A stretch of DNA of 64,000 bases from Hyparrhenia diplandra (GCA_015847255.1 JADLZK010005764.1:1-64000), one strand, 5' to 3'. Positions 35,748-48,277 are shown, numbered from the stretch's first letter. Numbers and translations are program-made. The notes: generated by a model not told the origin, from the sequence alone.

Positions 35748-38041
35748 CAATGCCAGCTGCTCGATGTTATCTGGTAAAGCTTTCCAACTGCACCGATTGA
35801 TCCCAAGTTTGTGCAGCCCAGGGAGGATTTTTTTGTGCCAAACTTAAGCCGAGAACCTGACCCGTCGCAACCTTCGAAGCAGAGAAATTTCAGGTGCTTT
35901 AGCTTACCATCTTCTTCTCCTCGACAACCGACTTGGGAATGTCGATCCGCCATAGTTATGAATGGTGAGTTTAACTAATAGGGCTGGAGGGTGGAGGGCC
36001 TCAAGGATCTCCTCTGGCTTTGGAGGAGCAACTACTTGTTGATTATGGGCAGCAGTCTTCTTTTTTCTCCTTAATGACGACCCCATCTCCTCAGTCTCAA
36101 TGGGTTCCCAGTCAAGATCGAGTTCTGAGACGTGTAGCTTGTTGCTTAGCTTGGCCCGACGAGCATCCTCCTTTCTTTCAATGTTTCCAATTCCTCCAAT
36201 TCTCAGTTTGCCATGAATGTTGTTCAGGTTCTCCAGTTGAGTTATCTCATAACCTTTTTCCTTCTTCACTTCAAACTTATCCAGAGTTCGGAGCCACTTC
36301 ATCCGCCCTATGTCGGGGATGTTCATTGAGAAGCACTTGATGCGCCGCAGATTCTCAAGGTCGACCATGTGACTGCTGTCAAGACAGCGCACTTTAGAAT
36401 CAACGGAGAGCTCCTGCAGATGGTATAGCTTGGTAAATGCGGGTGGCAGATCTATAGTATGTAGAAGATACACCCCAGCAAGACCAAGGTAGCGGTTGTT
36501 TTAAGTCACCAATACATTCTGGAATCACTTTCTCTGCGCAACAAATTTCTTCAGATTCACACTCACGAACCGCAGCTTCTTCAGGTCTTTGAGAATACGT
36601 TTAAAATTTTCTCTGGTCAAGGTATCGTATCACGACGTGACATTACCAGTGTTCGCAAGGTGTCAGTTTCACAATCTGCTCTATGAATTCTCCTAGATTA
36701 TCAGAATCAATGAAGAGATGACGAACATCTTGAGGAATCTGGTGGTCAACCATATCATCCTCAATTCTGAAACAGTCACTTCCAGCAACTATTCCTGCTA
36801 AGTCGTGCAGTAGATCATGAACTGTATAGTATTCTATTTCATCGAAATAACCCTTGCCTTTCAGTTGGATGAATGAGGTTGACAATAATACTTCAAAGTG
36901 CTCACGGGCAGCAACTTCCATATCCGAGGTTTTACATTGGTATCCACAAACCCTTGTGCCATCCACATTTTAACTAGCTCGTCTCGCGTCAACTCATATC
37001 TTCTAGAAACATACTACAAGATGCAAAACATTGCCGGACATGCTCGTTGCCGATGGTAGCTCCACCATAGAGCTCCCATAGTATCATTCAGCAGATCACT
37101 CTTCCGGTTCGGGGTGTCTATCCGTAAAACCTATATCCTCTCGCTTTCGACGGGTTCTTATCCTCACTGTCCCGCCTTTGTTCTCGCGGCCAGAGGTGAC
37201 TTTCGTAGTAGTAGGGAAATTTCTCGACCAATTGTTTCAAATTTGCCTTTGTCTTGGTCTCTAACCGGTGACTTATCAAGTGCATAATGCATGAACATTT
37301 TGATGAACTCTTCTTCATTCATATCGAAATTGGCATAAGGTTTCGAGCACCAAGAAGTTTTCTTTGCATCCGCAAGTCCGACCGGGTCACTAGGACTCCG
37401 CTTCCCTTGTTAGCCTCCTTCAATGGAGAGAGTAGTTTCTTCGGATCGCCCTGTTTATCAACACTTTCTCGAAAGTACCATACATCATCTAGTACCAGTA
37501 AGAACCTTTTGCCTTTCGGACTTTTCTTCAATTCACTTTGCGGCATATCTAGATTGCTGAACTCATCCTTTGTGGACCCAACACAATCTCTAACATCTCA
37601 CTATAAACAGTATGCACACTTTGAAGTTTTTCAGTAACATGAATCCACATAATTAGCTCGAAATATTGCTCTTCACTTTTCTTCTCACAATCACAAACAT
37701 ATCAGGCGAGGGTGGTTTTCCCCGACCCCGCAATGCCATGGATCCCAATTACAGAATGATAAGGTGGTGTATCATGGAGCATGCTTATTATCATTTTAGT
37801 ATCCTCATCTCTCGCCAAAAACTTTTGGGGGTTCTCAAGTAGTCTGGGAACTCTTGGAGAGCGATACCACCATAGTCCGTTTTGGTGCAATATTGCTATT
37901 GTCACCATCGGTGGTCAAATGGAGCAACGGTAGAAGCTTACGTCCTTCTTCGATTAGGTCTTCTATCCTTTTTAAGGTTTCCCTCAGCTCTTTTCTTTGA
38001 CTCATTAGGAACATTGAAATCCTTTTTCGGTGAAGCCTTCT

Positions 38042-39548
38042 GCATAAAAGAGTTTCAAAATTGTTAGGAATAAATCTAGTAACGGATCTAGAATTTAGAA
38101 TCATTGATGTCACTAGCATAGTTATAGTAGACAAACATGTTGTTTTCTTTTATTGTGTATAGTAATTTCCCTTTGAATTTGAAAAAGTTAGTCCTAACAC
38201 TCTAGGTCCGTCCCTGAATAAATCTATATGCTAGGGCAAACAAATAATCGTACGTTCAATTAATGCATAAATGATATAGTCATTTGTGGTGTGAGTGGTT
38301 CTTCTCTTTTGGTGGTTGTGTGCTTGTTGTCAAGCAGAAAACTCGAAGTAGTATTTCAAGATTTGTATTAACTAGATGTATTGCACTTGAGGCAGTAATA
38401 AAATCTTTCTTTATCCAAAAAAAATATGTGTCCATGTAAAATTTGATCATAAACAAAAGTTTGTCTAAGGACAAATAAGAAGGAAAAAAAATCTGTAGGT
38501 TAATACTCATGAGTATGTTCAGTTGAGTTTTTTTGTCAATGCCTCTTAGTTTACGTATGTGCAGATAGGCAGTGCAACATGCCTCTTAGTTTACATATGT
38601 GCAGATGTTAGAGAGGACATGGTGGTCGATGACAATGTAGAAAATCAAATGGAGGTTCATGCCTATATATATAGCATGGACGGTGAAGGGGCAATGAGCA
38701 AACTAGGACTGGGACCAAGGCTAAGAGGACTATGGTGTAAGCATGCATTGTGCACATACTTGTATTAAGAGAAATCAGAGTCTTTGATACATCCACTTCA
38801 CTCTTTGGCGAGATGCCATCGAAGTGCGGTGGCCACACACGGACACTGATCGCCCGGCTTAAACGGCCCAGCAAATAAGGTTGTACTTAGGCAAGAACTA
38901 TTGTGCGACTATGGTGATACGATCCACACCAATCACAAGGCAACAAGAGTGCATGCAGATGGTGGGGTCTCGATTATAATAATACCATGGGAGATATGTT
39001 TACTGGCATGAACCTCACAAAAGCACAAAGTTTGTTGTCATCACCCACAACCAGTCCTGTTTGATAGAGCTCCACCTAAGGTGATTACTTGTTGTGGGTG
39101 GGCACCTTCTACCTTTTCCAAGTAATTGCTTGGTCGGAAAGACCATGCGCAAGTCGGCCGAGCAGCATTTATACCACTCTAACGAGGGCGCCCAAGGTAT
39201 GCATCTCCGTCAACTAGGAAAGGGGAAAGGGAAAAGGGGTGAGGGAAAAGGCGGAGAAGGAGTGGCCAACCCCATGTCGCCATGGGGATGGGACAGGGCC
39301 AGCTAGTTGTGTGCTAAAGAGATGTACCCTGTAATCACAAATCCGTGAGTAAACCTAACTGACATACCCATACCCATATGAATCCTGATCATACAAAATA
39401 CCCACCATATATCCTGGGTTTGAGGTGGTCATGATTATTGTACCTGTACGCTCATCCAACTGTCTTGTATACCAAATACTGGAAGATAATCGTGGACTGC
39501 ATATCAGATACTGATTTCGTATATATAAAGGGCAATTGAACAACGTAC
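38042..39548 (-). other. Intron 1 of NLR A
   Basis: Bounded by GT after 39549 and AG before 38039. AT-rich with no gene. It contains a near-direct repeat GCCTCTTAGTTTACRTATGTG (38.54 and 38.58 kb). The equivalent NLR B intron is about 0.8 kb longer because of two retroposon insertions. Confidence 0.7.
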
Positions 39549-40082
39549 CTCCTTTGTTGTGTTAACAGATTGATGACGAAGCAGGGCTTTGGAATAGAGA
39601 CGGTGATAATCAATTGCATCTAGGATGTCTTCAGCATCATAGAAAGCAGACTTCAGTTTCTTCACCCATCGTTCCAACTTCTTCTCATCATCAGGCCGAG
39701 CTGCCTCAAGCATCAGCTTCAGATGTTCGACTTTTTTCTCCAGATTCTGGAGATTATTAGCTGACGAGCCAGCGACATCGGGGAGGTAGGACCAGCCTTT
39801 GCTGACAAGCTCGGACATGATTGGCGAGATGACCCAACCTAGGATCTTGATGCTCCACCCTACGGCTGTGATCGTCACCGGATCCATTTTGGGAGCTCCC
39901 TCAGAGTGAGAGTGTGAGATGGGAAGAAGTATAGCTAGCTAGGTGGCTGCGCCTTCTTCTTGCCCAAATATTAGGTTCGGGTAGTGCAAGGCACAAGAGG
40001 AGGTTTCTTTGCAACCACCACATGACTAAACACAGCTTTGGTCATCGGTCATTAAAGAATCTAACCCATTCGGGTGAACTAA

Positions 40083-40775
40083 GGGCCTATTTGGAACACA
40101 GGAATGCAAAACAGAGGAAAGGAAAAAAAACGTAGGAATAGGGTAGAGTGAAGAGTGAAAAACTACAGGATTTTAAAATACAGGAATAAATACTTTGAGG
40201 TGTTTGGATTGCAGGAATTCGTAACAGAGAATCACAAAACATGTAAAGGATAAAGGTCATTAGGAGTGGTTAATAATAGCCGGTTAGTTGCATAATTTGC
40301 ATGTGCATTGCAGGAATTCTAACAAAGAATCACAAAACATGTAAAAGATAAAGGTCATTAGGAGTGGTTAATAATAGCCGGTTAGTTACATTATTTGCAT
40401 GTGGGGCCATAGATCCATGGACCTATCCTTGCGTTTGTGGCTTTGCAAACATATGTTTTAGTGGGCAGCCTTGGTCCTACTCGTTAGATCTTTCTCCATA
40501 AAAGTTTCTCTCTCCTACCTAATCCTCTTCATAAGCATTGCTTAGCCACGGGCGGACCAACGCACGGAGCCAGCGCAGCGCACGCGCCTCGGGCTTCCGC
40601 CCAAACTTTGGTTCGAGTGGATGGAAATTTTCCTGTGTTTTGTCGAAGGAAGCAAAACTTTCCAGAGGAACGGCGAGCTGCAATCCTCCATTCCAAACAG
40701 CAAGTGATGTCAGCAAAATACAGGTTTGCATATCCTTTGAAATTCCTTTGAAAAGCCTTCAATCCAAACAGGCCC
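40083..40775. mobile_element. Tourist/PIF-Harbinger-type element
   Basis: The ends GGGCCTATTTGGAAC and ATCCAAACAGGCCC form inverted repeats, flanked by a TAA duplication (40080-40082 and 40776-40778), the PIF/Harbinger target. 693 bp, no transposase. Internally, CAGGAATTC(G)TAACAGAGAATCACAAAACATGTAAA recurs (40.21 and 40.31 kb) as a roughly 100-bp tandem pair. GC-rich stretch at 40.54-40.64 kb. Confidence 0.85.
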
Positions 40776-40974
40776 TAAACCATAGACTAATTTTTAGGTA
40801 ATACTCAACTATCAATTGGTTCACAAATCGACAAACTAAAAGCTGGTACTGGACGGAAGAAAGGACCAAATACACCCTCCTCCCTCACAAGGGTCATCTC
40901 TCTCACGTCACCTGCTCTGTCTGTTGTCTTTGAAATACCTGTCCCAGCCGGTCCCATTCTCCTCTAATAAACTA

Positions 40975-41123
40975 CTCCCTCTGTTCTAATTGTAGTTCAC
41001 TTTGACTTTTCTAAATACATTAATTTTATTATGCAACTAGTTATACACAACTATGTCTAGATACATAGCAAAAGAAATGGATCTAGAAAAGTCAAAGTGA
41101 ACTACAATTTGGAATCAAGGGAA
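40975..41123. mobile_element. Stowaway-type MITE in the intergenic block
   Basis: The left end CTCCCTCTGTTCTAATTGTAGTTCACTTTGAC is mirrored by GTCAAAGTGAACTACAATTTGGAATCAAGGGAA, with TA on both sides. 149 bp. The paralogous copy I reads through without it near 4.06 kb (GGTAAAGGCTAGTTTAGAGG). Confidence 0.9.
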
Positions 41124-41880
41124 TAGCCTTTACCTCATTGTCATTGGAATTGAAAACCCAATGCAGCAGTACACTTTACCGCGTGATGTGATAGAGCGCC
41201 CCACAAGTTGGAACTGCTCGTTTTTTCTAATGGTGTTTTGTGCTCGACGCGTCAGGCTAACCATACTTAGACAACACGCAGTGGCGGATCCGGAAAAAAT
41301 GATAGGAGGGGCTTGACTATATAGAATAATAGAGGTGAGAATTCCATTCTATACTTGTTCTGAGACGGCATCGGCATCAAACCATCAACAGAAGAGCAAA
41401 TTACAGGAAATGATGAAAATATGTACCTATATTACTTTGTCTGAAGCTTGCTTGCTTCTTCGCTTCTTCCTGAACGCTAGAACGAGGCACCCTCTCTACC
41501 TGGCTGCTCGATCAGTAGCGGAGACACAGCTCGCCTGGCTGCACACGGCATCGCTCGCGCGGAGGCGCCAGCAACACCTCGCCCGCCCGCGCATGGGAAC
41601 AAGGCTACACCGGCGCTCTGAGCACACGCCACGCCGGTCGCGAGTCCCTCCGACACCCCGAACTTCCCAGCGTCGTGTCTCGCCGGCGGCCGCCCACCGC
41701 CCGCTGCCGCACTCAGGATGGAGTAGTGAGGGTAGGGGAATCGATGGACAGAGTTGGGAGGTGCCTAGTTGGGCTACTCATGGGCCGCTCTATCGCATCT
41801 TCCAAGCCCAGAATCATGTGTCGTTGGCCCAGAATCGAGTAGTCAGCCCCTTCTTCTACCTCTGATGAATGAAGCAATGC

Positions 41881-42914
41881 ATTTTTTTTTCTTCAAAGAA
41901 AATATCAATTTCGTTCATTACATAATAATTTAAAGAATAAGTGTTTGGAATGAAGGAATATAACTAGTACAGGAATTTTACAGTTAGCTGCAAACTCAAT
42001 ACTTTTAATTAAAATTAACAATAATTAAGTTTCCTTTTTACAAAGCTGGTGTAACCATGCACTCTTCACTCAATTGCTAATGTACACTGCTGCTCTCTCT
42101 TTTTCTATACCACTCTAGAATAGCAACATCCGTCACCATGAGCTTGATTAGCACGTGAGCACGCACACAAGGTCCATTCCTTTGTTCCACGCAGACAGTA
42201 GTTTTTCTCTATACTTTTCCAATGAACCAAACAGGGTCTGAATGGGGATACTAAAAATGCAGAGTAATATTTATTACTAACTAAACTCTAAAAGTGTGTG
42301 GTCAACTTGTCCATATTTTACAAGCCTTGGAATAGTTACAAAATCAACAAAACTCTGTGTGTGAAATAAAACGACTACCAAGACAGCACAACAAAACATA
42401 AACAACAAAAAATTATGTCCCACAATAAACATGCTTTGAAGATATTATATAGTATTATACAATTTTCAACCAAACATTATACATGACATACAACAGACCA
42501 TTACATTACACGATGTATAAAGCACTAAACCAGCTGGGCAGAGTACAACCACTCTGTTATTAATTACTTTATCCTATGTGCTGCAGAAAAGTGGTGAAAA
42601 TAAAATAAATTCTAATATAAGAGATAAAAAACTTGACACCTAGGGAATGCCATCCCTGAGATATTTCATTAAAAGTAAATCTCAACCATAGGGTCAAGAG
42701 AGGCCACAAACTCCGGCTATTAAATATTTATATCCTAATGAACAGAGCAAGTCACATTGAAGATATTAGACTCATGCCAAGATTCATACAGACAAGGAAT
42801 TGTTAAAAAAAAAAAAAGCAAATTCAACAATGCAGATCAAAGGCACCAAACACATAGAGTAGTGACGATATCACTGAATATTACAGCATTAATATCAAAT
42901 TAAATGTGAGCACA
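41881..42914. repeat. F-box 3'-flank homologue without an F-box gene
   Basis: The reverse complement matches about 2.3-3.2 kb, the region downstream of F-box copy 1. On the minus strand an F-box gene should lie at higher coordinates, but homology stops near 42.9 kb, where the NLR B 3' flank begins. No gene of its own. Confidence 0.72.
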
Positions 42915-43466
42915 TATCCACGACTTGACTCAAGATTAATCCATGCAACACCACTCTCGTGAGTGTGTTACATCAATCTCAAAACAATATAATCCCAACA
43001 CTTCGACATATCCAAATACCATATCACTGAACACTTAGCAACAACAATTATTTTGTAATGCCAGTATCATTGCAAACTAAATTTTTCATCAAACATGGTC
43101 TCACACTTAGACAAATAGAGTGGGTCTTGATCTGAATCGTATATGTATTGGCCACTCCAGGCCATATATTATTACACATAGGGAAGCAAACAAATGGTCC
43201 CTTGAGACAACAGAATATGCCAATCAGAAAACGGAATAAATTAAACAGTGTTCATATCACTGTTGCACACGAAAGAACATGAAACCAAACGTCTGGGATC
43301 AGCGACTCCAGAGAAGCTCCACGGCCGGCGCTCCACGCATCATCTTGCAATCATTATTTGACCTGCCCAAATAAAAACGAGCTTTTATGAGGGGGGAATG
43401 ACAGAGAACCTGCATGCTGTCTTGAAGACAGGAAGATAATAAAGAATAAAGAAACTTACATGCAAA
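42915..43466 (-). repeat. 3' flank of NLR B
   Basis: Paralogous to 34575-35156, with small indels. Likely 3' UTR and downstream DNA. Confidence 0.82.
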
Positions 43467-43613
43467 TTACTCCATGGAGTCATCAGTTTCAGAATCCAGA
43501 TAGTCATCAGTTTCAGAATCCAGATCTTCAAAATACTCTAATTTGATCCGGTCAATAGGTTGCCTATCCGGGTAGCTGTCCACGAGATATTTCTTGCACC
43601 GGAGGAACTCGAG

Positions 43614-43928
43614 GGATGGAGGCAATTCTGGTAGTGTCTTGATATTTGGGCAATCTAGTATTTGAAGATTCCAGAGAGATGATGGTAATCCTGGTAGTGT
43701 CTTGATAATTGGGCAACCTACTATTTGAAATTTCTTGAGAGATGATGGTAATCCTGGTAGTGACTGGATATTTGAGCAATCTAGTATTTCAAGTTCCTCG
43801 AGGGATGCAGGCAATTCCGGTAGTGTGTTGATATTTATGCAATTCATTATTTGAAGTATCTTGAGGGATGATGGTAATCTTGGTAGTGACTGGATTTTTA
43901 TGCAATCATAGATACCCAGTACTTTGAG
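43614..43928 (-). repeat. NLR B terminal LRR array: five 21-residue repeats
   Basis: Five 63-bp units of the same two variants as NLR A. The array is flanked on both sides by the same sequence as in NLR A (LPDNINQLASLK before, LEFLRCKKYLVDSY after). It is therefore shorter than the A array by exactly one two-repeat unit. Confidence 0.9.
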
Positions 43929-46305
43929 CGATGCCAGCTGGTTGATGTTATCTGGCAAAGCTTTCCATCTGCACCGTTTGATCTCAAGTTTGTGCAGAAC
44001 TGCAGGGGGTTTTGCCAAACTTAAGCCGAGAACCTGACCCTTCCCAATCTCTGAGGTAGAGACGTTTCAGGTGCTTTAGTTTACCATCTTCTTCTCCTGA
44101 CAACCAACTTGGGAATGTCGATCCGCCATAGTTCTCAATGATGAGTTCTTCTAATAGGGCTGGAGGGTGGAGGGCCTCAAGGATCTCCTCTGGCTTTGGA
44201 GGAGTAACTACTTGTTGATTATGGCCAGCAGCAGTCTTCTGTTTTTCCTTGATGACGACCCCGTCTCCTCATTCTCAATGGGTTCCCAGTCAAGATCGAG
44301 TTCTGAGACGTGTAGCTTGTTGCTTAGGTTGGCCTGACGAGCATCCTCCTTGCTTTCAATGTTTCCAAGTCCGTCAATGCTCAGTTTGCCATCAATGTTG
44401 TTTAGGTTCTCCAGTTGAGTTATCTCATAACCCTTTTCCTTCCTCACTCTAAACCTACCCAGAGTTCGAGCCACTTCATCCGCCCTATGTCAGCGATGTC
44501 TATTGAGAAGCACTTTCGATCTTGCCGCAGATTCTCAAAGGTCGGCCATGTGATCGCTGTCAAGACAGAAAGCACTGCACAAGGAATGGAGAGCTCCTGC
44601 AGATGGTATAGCTTGGTAAATGCGGTGGCAGATCTATAGTATGTAGAAGATATACCCCAGCAAGACCAAGGTAGCGAAGATGTTTCAAGTCACCAATACA
44701 TTCGGAATCACTTTCTCTCCAACAATATCCTTCAGATTCACACTCACGAACCGCAGCTTCTTGGTCTTTGAGAATACGTTTAAAATTTTCTCTGGTCAAG
44801 ATATCATGTCCACGTGACATTACCGAGTTCGCAAGGTGTCCAGTTTCACAATCTGCTCTATGAATTCTCCTATATTTTTAGAATCAATGAAGAGATGGCG
44901 AACATCTTGAGGAATCCGGCGGTTCACCATATCGTCCTCAATTCTAAAACAGTCACTTCGGCAACAAGTCCCGCTAAGTAAATTGCAATAGATCATGAAC
45001 TGTATAGTACTCTTGGTAATAAGCATTGCGTTTCAGTTGGATGAATGAGGTTGACAGCAATACTTCAAAGGACTCACGAGCAGCAACTTCCATGTCGAGG
45101 TTTTACTGGTATCCACAAACCCTTGTGCCATCCACATTTTAACTAGCTCGTCTCGCTTCAACTTATATCTTCTAGGAAACATACTACGGTATGCAAAACA
45201 TTGCGGACATGCTCATCAAGCTGATGGTAGCTCCACCACGAGCTCCCATAGTATCATTCAGCAGATCACTCTTCGGTTCAGGGGTGTCTATCAGAAACCT
45301 ATATCCTCTCGCTTTCGATGGGTTCTTATCCTCGGCTGTCCTACCCTTTGTTCTCGCGGCGAGAGGTGACTTTCGTAGTAGTAGGGAAATTTCTCTACCA
45401 ATTGTTTCAAATTTGCATTTGTCTTGGTCTCTTACCGGTGACTTATCAAGTGCATAATGCATGAACATTTTGAAGAACTCTTCTTCATCCATATCTGAAA
45501 TCGGCATAGGGCTCGAGCACCAAGAAGTTTAGCGCATCTGGGTCCGGTGGTCACTAGGACTCGCTTCCCTTGTTAGCCTCCTTCAATGGAGAGAGTAGTT
45601 TCTCCATATTGTTACGTTCATCAACACTTTTTTGGGTACCATACATCATCAAAGTACCAATAAGAACTTTTTGCCTTTTAGACTTTTTCTTCAACTCATT
45701 TTGCAGCATATCTAGATTGCTGAACTTATCCTTTGTTGACCCAACACTATCTCTAACATCTCATTGTAGATAGTATGCACACTGAAGTTTTTAGTAACAT
45801 GAATCCACATGATTAGCTTGAAATAAGGGACTCCACTGTTCTTCTTCTTCACACACTTTCATAAAACATCTTTGGCGAGGGTGGTTTTCCTGACCTGAAA
45901 TGCCATGGATTCCAATTACAGAACAATCAGCTGCTGTATCACCATGGAGCATGCTTATTATCTTTTTAGCATCCTCATCTCGTCCAAAAACTTTTGGGGG
46001 TTCTGAAGTAGTCTTCGAGGGTGATCCTGATCCCATAGTCTGTTCTGGAGAACTTTTGGTATTGTCACCACTGGTGGTCGAACGGAGCAACGGTAGAAGC
46101 GTTTGTCCTTCGTCGATTAGCTTTTCTATCTCTTTTACGGTTTTCCTCAGCTTATCCTTTAACCCAGGAGGAAGTTTGGAAGCCTTCTTCGCTGTGGCCT
46201 TCTGCATATGAGAGTTCCGGAATTGTTAGGAATAAATTAAAGCTAGCGCAAAGAAATAACCATACGTTCAATCAATGCATAAATGATTCAAATTATCTTC
46301 CGTAC

Positions 46306-46510
46306 TCAATGTAAAAGCTCATCTCTTAGCTAAGAGAGCTTTTATTTCCAACGTTACTTCTACTAGTTCCACTTCTTTGTTGTGTACCAGGGATCATCAG
46401 GCAAACAGCTGCTATGTTTCCTTAGCGCTGCAGAATTGCAAGTGTAACCTGTACTATCCTATATCAGCATCATGCTGCTAAGTTAATGAAATTGCTTTTG
46501 TCAAAAAAAG
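46306..46510 (+). mobile_element. Short retroposon (truncated LINE or SINE) in NLR B intron
   Basis: A 205-bp insert ending in CAAAAAAAG, flanked by a perfect 14-bp direct repeat ATTATCTTCCGTAC (46292-46305 and 46511-46524). A long target duplication plus an A-tail is the hallmark of LINE-machinery retroposition. No A/B boxes are obvious, so a 5'-truncated LINE is slightly more likely than a SINE. Confidence 0.85.
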
Positions 46511-46567
46511 ATTATCTTCCGTACGTGCTCTTTTCTACGGTACTTCCATTATTAACAATTATAGAAT

Positions 46568-48277
46568 GAAGCGAAAAAAAAGACCCGACTGCCCCATTAA
46601 GGGGAAGTGGGCGGACGCCCAATCCGCTACCGCCCGCTCCCTCCACCCCTTTCCCTACTTGAGCCGGCCGCATGGGAAGCCTCGCGGCCAGCAAAGGATG
46701 GTGGCGGCGAGGCAGCTTGTCTCCTTCCTCTCGCCGGGCGGGCGCGGCCGCTGCGAGGGGACAGTCCGCCACGGGCCAAGGCTGGAACGGCGCCGGCGTG
46801 GCTAGCTCGGTGCCTCGGCGGCCAGATCCGTGGCTCGGTCTTTGGATCTACGGTCACACCGCCCGGTGGTGGGTCCTGACGAGGGGGGCTTGGTGGAGCC
46901 CGTGGTGCGAAGCAGGCCCCAACGCGGTGATGGTGGGCGGATACAATGCCATGGCGCGGGATTTGCGCGGGGATCACGGGGCTGCCGCTTGGGCGGCTTG
47001 GCAAAGTCTGGCGGCCGGGCGTCCGTGTGCGATTTTGGCGTGCGGGCTGCGACTCAGCGGTTATGGCGTGACTTCCTGCCGTGGTGGTGGTGTGGTTGGT
47101 AAGGTGGCTGCGGCTTGCCCAGGTGCCCATGTGGTGCTGCAGCGGTGCGGGCCGGTGGCGCCCGCTTGTCGTTGGGGGGCTCGCCGCGGCCCGCGGTGGT
47201 GGTGCCCATACTGGTAGCGAGGGGGCAAAGCGGGTTCCCTCCTCGCTCATCGCCTCCTTCTTCTTGATGGTGGCTGCTTTGCGATGGGGGTTGGGGCTCG
47301 TGCTGGCGTTGGGGGTGTTCTCCGTCTATGCCATCCCTTTCCCATGACCCCGTCCTTCATCCGCGGGCGTTCGTTGGAAGGGACGGAGGCCTTGGCGTCC
47401 ATGGGGGTGCGGAAAGCGGGGCCTTGCCTGGGATTACGGTACCTTGTGGGCAAAGGCGGAGTGTGCAGCTGGTGGACGTGCACGACGGCGGGATGCTGGT
47501 CTTTAGCAAAGGTTTGACGGTGGGGTGCTGGTCTTCAGCAAAGGTTTGACGGTGGGGTGCTGGCACAGCGGGCGCGGCCGCCGTGGCGGGCGTCGACTCG
47601 GTGAGGTTATTGCTTGATGTCCGCGACGGCCCGGATTTGGTACCTGGTGGGGACCCGACATCTTGATCGACGCTAGTGTTTTTGGGTTCTTTGGGCGGAG
47701 GCCTAGCAACGGCGACACTCATGGGTGTCGTTCCCCTCTTGAGGACGCGTTGCGTTCCCAACACTATCCATGGGTGAAAACCCGATCTGTCTTGACGACG
47801 GCGGCGGCGCTTGGACATCGTGACCTCCTTGAAGACGTCGTTGTGGAGTTTGGCTTGGTCGGGCGTCTCGGGCAGGGCTTGCTTGTCGTTTCCGCTGTTG
47901 TGTTGCGCGGTTCGTGGCGGTGGTGGAGTAGGCGTAGTTTAGCTTTTAGTCGTCGTTTTTTTATGCTAGTCTTTAGTTGCTTGTTGCCTCAGTGGTGGAG
48001 CTCACGGTGGTTCAAAGTGGAGGCTCGTGTCGACGACCCAATCCGATCGAGTTCTCGTGGTGCAACCAAGCGTGGAGTTGAGTTGATTTGAGTTGGCGTC
48101 ATTTTGTGGCGTGAGTTGAGTTGACCTGGTACTTAGTTGTGCATATAGAGTAGGGTAGCCTCTGTGGTTTTCGCCCAGTTTCCACTTCAAAAACGGGTCT
48201 GGACACTTGCCTTCTTTTTCTTAATTTGTCTAATAGAAATCGCGGCAAAGTTTTTGCCGCCCTTAAAAAAAAAAACT
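46568..48277 (+). mobile_element. 1.7-kb GC-rich retroposon-like insert in NLR B intron
   Basis: Not present in the NLR A intron. It ends with a LINE-like 3' tail (CGGCAAAGTTTTTGCCGCCCTT then 11 A, to 48275). A candidate imperfect target duplication is ATTATAGAAT (46558-46567) and ATTACAGAAT (48278-48287). The body is GC-rich with open frames (e.g. plus 46672-47217), Gly/Arg/Trp-rich, that match no RT, endonuclease or gag known to me. GGTTTGACGGTGGGGTGCTGGTCTTCAGCAAA is tandemly repeated near 47.5-47.57 kb. It may be a non-autonomous LINE or a retrotransposed transcript. Confidence 0.55.

Larger units (their letters stand above)
35157..39887 (-). pseudogene. NLR A: Rx-type coiled-coil NB-ARC-LRR gene, disrupted
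   Basis: Exon 1 (39887-39549, 113 codons) is intact and encodes an Rx-type coiled coil: MDPVTITAVGWSIKILGW, SANNLQNLEKKVEHLKLML and SAFYDAEDILDAIDYH (the EDVID-like region). It ends at a GT donor. Exon 2 starts at 38039 after AG. NB-ARC motifs are present in changing frames: P-loop GIAGSGKTTLA (37.73 kb), then an in-frame TGA at 37704-37702; RNBS-A FELIMWIHVTEKLQ; kinase-2 FLLVLDDVW; RNBS-B GSGVLVTRSDLRM; MHD-like YYTVHDLLHDLAG. LRRs follow to the stop at 35157. Such proteins are intracellular immune receptors. Several frameshifts plus the nonsense codon make this copy non-functional as read. Confidence 0.85.
39888..41880. repeat. Shared intergenic block, copy II (upstream of NLR A)
   Basis: The reverse complement matches 3241-4189 plus 9934-10060. 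It contains the block core (MMKICTYITLSEACLL frame, here plus 41410-41457) and ends with GGGCTACTCATGGGCCGCTC. Two MITEs, absent from copy I, are inserted (40083-40775 and 40975-41123). At the gypsy target this copy is uninterrupted: AAAGCTGGTACTGGACGG near 40.84 kb. Confidence 0.82.

Noticed and set aside
47081..47550. Plus-strand ORFs 47081-47347, 47284-47517 and 47328-47549 as genes
   Set aside because: Overlapping frames in a GC-rich retroposon-like insert without recognisable domains and containing a short tandem duplication.
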